This document shows positions 58,124 through 64,000 of a stretch of DNA of 64,000 nt, one piece after another; the first letter of the stretch is position 1, and each line of letters starts with the position of its first letter. The DNA is taken from NCBI RefSeq assembly GCF_002575655.3, contig NC_053040.3:224020628-224084627 (forward strand), given 5' to 3'. This stretch comes from Aegilops tauschii subsp. strangulata (lineage: Eukaryota > Streptophyta > Magnoliopsida > Poales > Poaceae). Below the pieces are notes generated by a model. That model was not told the DNA's origin. It worked only from the letters and a program-made list of their open reading frames with translations, and made no database searches. The position numbers were made by a program, and so were the translations under genes.

Positions 58124-59185
58124 GGAAACACGTCCTCGAATTCCTGCAATAAATGAGACAACACCAACGGTAGATGTCGTGAACTCACTGCCTCATCTTT
58201 GCACACAAGTACAAAGTGAAGAACACTCGATGGGCTCTCACTCACATCCCTATGTCTCTTTTGGTGGCTAAAAGCACTAAGTTTTTCTTGTCGCTCATTG
58301 TGGAGTTGCTCAATTTTGACTTGTGGTGCTCACTCTTTTTTTTGGTGGTTCACTCGCTCACTAGTCTCTCCATGATGGGTAGATGCTTGCTTGTTGGCGA
58401 TCACTTGACTTGGCGACATGGGTCGTAGCACATACTCCTTGCCCTTCATCTTGAAGCTATAGTGATTGGTCCATCCATTGTGGATGACGCCGCGGTCGAA
58501 TTCCCAAGGTCTTCCTAGGAGAAGGTGGCATACGGACATGGGAACCACACACACTCCAATGTATCTTCGTATGCACCAAACTTGAAGGACACTTGAACGG
58601 TGGTTGGAAGTTAGTGATTTTCTTGACGAGGTGGTTGAGTCCATTCAAGTATTGTGCCACAGTTTGTTCCTCATCTTCCGTGACTTTGGATCATATCATT
58701 GCAATCTCCATCTCTTTGTAGTATTCTTGAACGGACTTGGTTCCTTGCTTTAGGAGTTGCAACTTCTTGAAGAGAACGCGGCTATAATGTGTAGGCACAA
58801 AACATGCTCTCATGACCTCCTTCATTTGATTCCATGTTGTGATGGGTGGGTCACCTTTTTCTTGGCGCCGCTCGATGACTACTCCCACCAAATGAGAACG
58901 TAGTCTTGGAACTTAAGTGAGGCGATGCCAATCTCCTTTTCCTCTTCATAGGTGTGAAGACGAAATATCTTGTCGACCTTCAATGCCCATGAGAGGTAGT
59001 CTTCGGGATTGTTGTTTCCGAAGAACTTAGGCATGTTGAACTTGAGCTTTCCTTAGTGTTTCTCTTCATTGTGTTGGAGGCGATGGAGATGTCGCATGTG
59101 TCGTGGAGGATGGTCTTCAACCGCTTGCTCCTTGTGCTCCGCTTGATTGGCTTGACGTTGAGGGCGTGGGATACATGCACGGTTC
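58124..59185 (-). pseudogene. Element J: gypsy gag-protease remnant
   Basis: The minus strand has a Ty3/gypsy gag domain (TTWNQMKEVMRACFVPTHY, then KLQLLKQGTKSVQEYYKEME) at 58860-58700. Shortly after it lies the C-terminal half of an aspartic protease domain (CHLLLGRPWEFDRG; KEYVLRPMSPSQVI) at 58545-58410. Near 58150 the HLLQEF stretch before reverse transcriptase follows. The zinc knuckle and the protease active-site Asp are missing, so an internal deletion has fused gag to late protease. A stop follows the gag domain at 58691. H inserted at the reverse transcriptase side. Confidence 0.75.
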
Positions 59186-59888
59186 CTCGTCTACTCTAAA
59201 ATATGGCGCACCCCACCACTACCCCCTCCCACCTCATCGACGATCTCCAATTTTGTCCACTAATTTGTGGATCCTCTCCGATCATCCTCTCCGGTGTCCT
59301 CTCTGGATCATACTAATACCCATATCCAATGGGTTCTCATGGTGGATCTATCCTTGGCTTGGACTTCTCCATGGGTTTAGCGTTTGCAGATGGGATATTC
59401 AGATCTATGGGCCTCAAAGTGCATCCAATGTTGGACATGGGATCTTTCACTCTGGTGGTCTCTTTCAGGCGGCATACCTTCCGTTTAATAGAAGATTATG
59501 TAACAACGGCTCTTGAATTAGCAATTGGGGGTTCTGCCATTGATCTTGGTGTCTCTCACACCAAAGACAAGGTTTTCTCTTTCAATGTTTCTTGCAAGAA
59601 ATTTGGTTTTCATGTGCTTGATCTTCATTCGTTTGCTTGCACACATTTTAAGTGTTACTTTAATCTCTAGGGTAATGGGGGTCCAAACTAGATTCGGGAG
59701 CTTAAGATATGGAGGAAAGAATGTGATGCTGAATGGATTTTGGTTAGCCCTAACAAACATCATTCGACCATGGAGCTAATGGCTATGCATATCCCTCCTA
59801 CTAGGTCCTCTCTCAAATCGGCCTCTTCGGCCAAAAAGAAACTCTCATTTGCTACATTTGAGAATTATGCTGCGTGCAGAGGCCATAG
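59186..59888 (+). pseudogene. LINE ORF1-like fragment
   Basis: A plus-strand frame from 59329 continues to about 59888, with stops at 59668-59670 and again shortly after, both at positions where a tryptophan is expected. It includes FRLIEDYVTTALELAIGG, VSCKKFGFHVLDLHSFAC and SSAKKKLSFATF. I associate this pattern with ORF1-type proteins of wheat L1-like LINEs. No endonuclease or reverse transcriptase is present. Element I interrupts it at 59888/59889. The part 59186-59328 has no clear coding content. Confidence 0.5.
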
Positions 59889-62800
59889 TGTGACGACCCG
59901 AGACCGACGCTCCAGACGCCTTCCAGTTATTTCGTTGTTGTCGTGTGATTTATTTGCTTGTTGCATTCATCATCGCATCATCCGCATTGCATCTGCATGT
60001 TTTCATAAAACTCGTAGTCGTTTGTAGTTGCCGCTTCTCGCTTCGTCTCCATTGACCTTTGTCAGGCCCCTTTGTCTTGTCGACCTCTCTCAGACCCCAT
60101 CTCGTGCGCGTCCGAATGTTGTCTCAAACCCGAACCGCACGGTCATGATCGATGGGTCCGGATCATCTCCAGACATCCCTAAAATATCTTCGATTTCTTA
60201 TTTGGTTTCGCTATCCTATTTTTTCTGACCGTCGGATATAAATCGATGAGACCCTAAACCTTCTCCTCTATCTATAAATAGCCCTTTGACCCTAAATTTT
60301 ACTAGCAATGTCCCATCACTCCCGTCGCCGCCGGCAGCCAACTACCCACTCCTCTTCCACCTCGGGATCCCTCCCGATCCTTCTCCACCCAACCAGCGCC
60401 TCTCCTGGTCTCCTCCTCGTTTTCCCCTCCTCTGCTCGTTCGTCCCCGAGCATCTCGCTCCACTAGCAGGCCAGCGCCTCCACCGTCGCCGGCAACCGCG
60501 TCACCATGACCCCCGCGGCCTCAAGCCCCTCGTGCCGAGCAACCCTCCTGGTCGCCTCCCTCCTCCCGTGCTTCGATACAGGGTGGATCGGAACCAGTGC
60601 CCGAGCCCTCCTCTACCTCTCCTCGAGCTCGGCCGCCCCAACGTCGTTTTCCCCTTCGCCTCACATCTCTCTCTCTCTTTCTAAATCGCAGCAACATGAG
60701 CCTCGCCATGAACGCCCGTCGCCGGACGTCTCCGCAGCCGTTCCTCGCCAAATCCCACGTCGCCTTGAACGGAGGCCACCTCGTGCCGCCGGTCGCCTCC
60801 CCATGCCAAATCCGGAGCGCCCAGTCCTCTGTCTCCACGTTGGCTCCGTCGCCTCGTCAAGTTCCTGGAGCTGCTGCTGCTCCCTGCATCGCCCCGCGCT
60901 CGCTGCCGCCTTCAGCCACCCGAGGTCCTCCTCCTCGCCGCCGCTGCTCCGGCGAGCACCACCAGGTCGCGGCGCCCCTGCCCTCCATCTCTCCCTTCTG
61001 CTCCCTCTCACATCTCTCTCTCTTTCTCTGAACCAGGACGCCGCCGCCATGGCCTCAGCTCTCCGCCCGCCTCCGCCCACGTCCTCGACTGGATCCACCG
61101 GCCGCGCCAAGTCCCGCAGCCGCTGACGTCGCCGCGTCTTCTTCCCCTGCGCTGCTCGAGAGAGAGAGCCGCACCCAAGCCCCGTGCTGCACCTCTGCTT
61201 CGTTCGAGCAGAGGATGACGCCTCCTTGTCCGCTTCGCCTTGGCCTGCCTCCTCGTTGCGGGCCTCTACACCGAACGGCCCAAGGCCACTAGGTAAGCAG
61301 ACCCAGATCCAGCGCTCACTAGTCAGGCCCAGTTCCAGCAGATTCGGCCCGACTAATGTTTTTTCCCTCTGGGTGATTTTAGCTATTTATCCAGAGAACG
61401 CCTGTTTTGCAGAAGAGCCCTCATGCCTCATACATTTAATATCTCACAAACCGTGCATCATATGTAAATAATTTAAATATGTAAAATGCTTCGAATTTCA
61501 TCTAGTTTCATAATATTCAACGTTCATCCGTGATTAAAATGTTTAAAATGTTGTTTGCATTTAATTTGCATTAATAATATGTTAACATGGTTTATTTCAT
61601 ATCTAATTAACCGTAGCTCCGAATTAAATAAACTTTATATGTAAATGGGGTAAAAAATGCATAGATTAACATGGTGCACGTTATTTTCCTGTTTAACAAC
61701 TCTAAAATATGGCTTAGGGCAGAACAGTAGCAAATTCGGAATATGCATATGGGGATTTTTCGGAATTGTTGTTTGTGTTTCGGCCTCATTTAAACTTGCC
61801 TAAATGTGCAGTTTACTTATGCTTCACCCCTTGCCATGTTTAATAACATTTAATATTGTTGGGTACATAACCGAGAGAGAACTAAATAAGTCATGTGGTG
61901 TTTCGTCAATATGCATCTCTTTGCATATTGAACTGCACTTAATTTGTAGTATTGTTTGTTGCACTTTGCTATGTCATGACAAACCGGACATGCATCATAC
62001 TTGATTGCGCATCATGCAATGATTATGTTTGGTTGTTTACTATGTTGGTTGCTTCTTTCCGGTTGTACTCCGTTGTTTGCCTTGTTACCGCTTTGCTCAG
62101 CCCCTCTTATAGCGTTGCTAGTTGCAGGTTATTTCATGTTGGGACATGGATGTCATGGATATCATGGGGTATCACAATATCTTTTATTTAATTATAATGC
62201 ATCTATATACTTGGTAAAGGATGGAAGGCTCGGCCTTTTGCTTGGTGTTTTGTTCCACTCTTGCCGCCCTAGTTTCCGTCATACCGGTGTTATGTTCCTT
62301 GATTTTGCGTCCCTAACACGATGAGGGTTTATGGGCAGTTTGCTTTGAATAAAACTCTTACAGCAAGGACCAACATTGGTTTTACCATTTGCCTAATAAC
62401 AACTAAAACTTGCATAGGGACCGGCTAGCACCCGAGGATTCTTAATTAACCCCCGGGCCAGTGCTCCTCGTGAGTGCTGGTCCAAACTAGAGCACCCTGC
62501 GGCGCCCCCTGGGCAACTTGGGTCCCAGCGACCGTAAGCTTTGCTCATCCGTCGTGGCCTGAGACGAGATATGATCGGCTACTATCAGGGTGTCAGCACA
62601 TCGGGAGGTCTTGCTGGACTTGTTTTACCATTGTCGAATTGTCTTGTGCATCGGGACTCCGAGTCTGATCGGAGGGTCCTGCGATGGAGGATTGTCTCCG
62701 TGGATCGTGAGCTTGTCATGGGCTAAGTTGGGACACCCCTGCAGGGTTTAAACTTTCGAGAGCCGTGCCCGCGGTTATGTTGCATATGGGAATTTGTTAA

Positions 62801-63516
62801 TATCCGGTTGTAGTGAACTTGAAGTAAACTCAACTAAAATACACCAACCGCGTGTGTAACCGTGACTGTCTCTTTTCGAGGAAGTTCGAGAAGAGAACAC
62901 GGTTGTGTTATGCTTGAACGTAAGTAGTTCAGGACCACCTCTTGATCATTACTAGTCTGCGACCGTTGCGTAGTTTTTCATCTTCTTTTTGTATTCGTAA
63001 GTTAGCCACCATACAATGCTTAGTGCTGCTGCAACCTCACCACTTATCCATTCAATACCCATTAAGCTTTGCTAGTCTTGATACCCATGGTAATGGGATT
63101 GCTGACTCCTCGTGGCTCGCAGATTACTACAACAACAGTTGCAGGTACAAGTAATGCGATGATCTGACGCGAGTGCGATGCTTTCTTGTTTGGAGTTCTT
63201 ATGCTTCTTCTTCGATCAAGGGATAGGTTTCGGGTCGGAGAACCTGGGATTAGCAGGGTGGATGTTGTTCTTCTTTTTCGTTTGATTTCATTTGTAGTCG
63301 GATCCTGCTCTTCTGTATGATGGTTGCCATGTATTGATGTATTGTTGTATGAATGTTGTAACTTGTGGCGAGTGTAAGCCTTTATGTTGTATTCTCATCT
63401 ATTCAGTACATGGTATGTTGTAATAATATCCACCTTGCTATGCGCTCGAAATGCGGTTGTGCCCCAATCATGAATTCATCACGTGATTAGGATAGAATCG
63501 CATCTTGGGCGCTACA
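59889..63516 (+). repeat. Element I 5' LTR (3.6 kb)
   Basis: It starts TGTGACGACCCG and ends GGGCGCTACA, followed by a PBS. A TATA box, CTATAAATAG, is at 60272-60281. A GC-rich leader (about 60310-61150) follows, then AT-rich sequence. The bases before it, CATAG (59884-59888), should be repeated after the 3' LTR, outside the window. Large open frames in the GC-rich part are compositional. Confidence 0.85.
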
Positions 63517-64000
63517 AGTTGGTATGAGAGCCCTACCAACCTTAGGACCCCCTTGATTGATCAAACCGCTGTCGTTGTTGAGTCTAGAAGAAAACTATTT
63601 TGAGTCTAGTTATATCAGAGAGTAGGAATTCTTTTTACTCCTCATCCACTTCGTCGCTCTGGTGAGGACTCGTGATGTAGGTATTTTTTCACTCTTCTAT
63701 CCTTTTTTCACTCGAATTTTTTTAGGATCACGCGGGTATTGTTGGATCGTTGCGATATCATTGTGACGGGGATTCTGTCTTGGTGCCTCCTGACATTTAG
63801 GGGTTTTGGCAGTGTCCCGGGGAGTTGAGCTCCAAGGTGTTTTTGTCACAGTGCTTATCATTTCAGTTCCGGAATACCAGAGGTCGCCGACATCGAAAAC
63901 GCTTCTATACTCTTTGTGGTGAGAGTAGTTTGACGACACCCAGTACTGGGGAGAGCGATCAGATGTATTGCCACAACTAGTATATCGGATGTTTTCGAAG
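63517..64000 (+). mobile_element. Element I interior start with PBS
   Basis: TGGTATGAGAGC at 63520-63531 matches the initiator-Met PBS with one change. The remaining 470 bases are leader sequence without a clear ORF. The element continues beyond the window and could be gypsy or another long-LTR derivative. Confidence 0.75.

Noticed and set aside
60506..61126. Long proline-, serine- and arginine-rich frames in element I
   Set aside because: Several overlapping frames are open on both strands at once, which is typical of GC-rich LTR leader sequence.
1..64000. Host protein-coding gene
   Set aside because: All frames with recognisable domains belong to retroelements. The remaining frames are short, overlap repeats, or are repeated in paired LTRs.
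52542..64000. Complete CACTA transposon
   Set aside because: Only one terminus with subterminal repeats is visible, and no transposase gene or complementary end was found.

Overview
This is a stretch of a large, repeat-rich plant nuclear genome, almost certainly a Triticeae grass (wheat, goat-grass or barley relative). It consists of nested LTR retrotransposons plus a Stowaway miniature element, a Helitron, one CACTA terminus and a LINE-like piece. I found no host gene. Nearly every coding segment is a retrotransposon gene, and all of them are broken by stops, frameshifts or deletions. Family names below come from memory of grass repeats and are tentative. LTR boundaries, primer-binding sites (PBS), polypurine tracts (PPT) and target-site duplications (TSD) were read from the sequence.

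Left half (1-36531, four levels of nesting, all on the minus strand). Element D, a Sirevirus-type Copia element, ends at 36531 and keeps one LTR (34895-36531), a broken gag, a broken third ORF and no pol. Inside its 3' region sits B (4404-28654 plus sequence beyond the left edge), a long-LTR element with a 4.6 kb LTR and about 3.1 kb of non-coding interior, which fits a LARD of the Sukkula type. B was hit twice. A is a gypsy-like element (1-4403) inside B's 3' LTR. C is a complete 14.46 kb Sirevirus (7909-22370, TSD TAGGG) inside B's interior. C is the best preserved unit: LTR, PBS, gag, pol, ORF3, several polypurine tracts, LTR.

Middle (36532-52541). D sits in old debris: a gypsy pol tail (36532 to about 36985) fused to a decayed Copia element E (36986-42426). 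E's 5' LTR is interrupted by F, a gypsy-like element without pol (42427-52541). F's interior carries a 3283 bp Helitron with exact ends (45619-48901), and its 5' LTR carries a 93 bp Stowaway element (52276-52368). The same LTR is then cut by a CACTA terminus at 52542.

Right end (52542-64000). After the CACTA end come LTR pieces in opposite orientations, a truncated gypsy-like element H (53479-58123), a gypsy gag-protease remnant J (58124 to about 59185), a LINE ORF1-like segment (about 59186-59888), and a plus-strand element I with a 3628 bp LTR (59889-63516), a PBS and the start of its interior.

The most interesting signals are four. D has a second promoter-like region in front of ORF3 that resembles its own LTR U3, with the same palindrome array at almost the same distance from a TATA box. 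C has a comparable TATA/leader region before ORF3. C has a stop-rich, repeat-bounded segment between gag and protease. Paired hairpins carrying a PPT-like word are conserved in the 3' regions of A, F and H.
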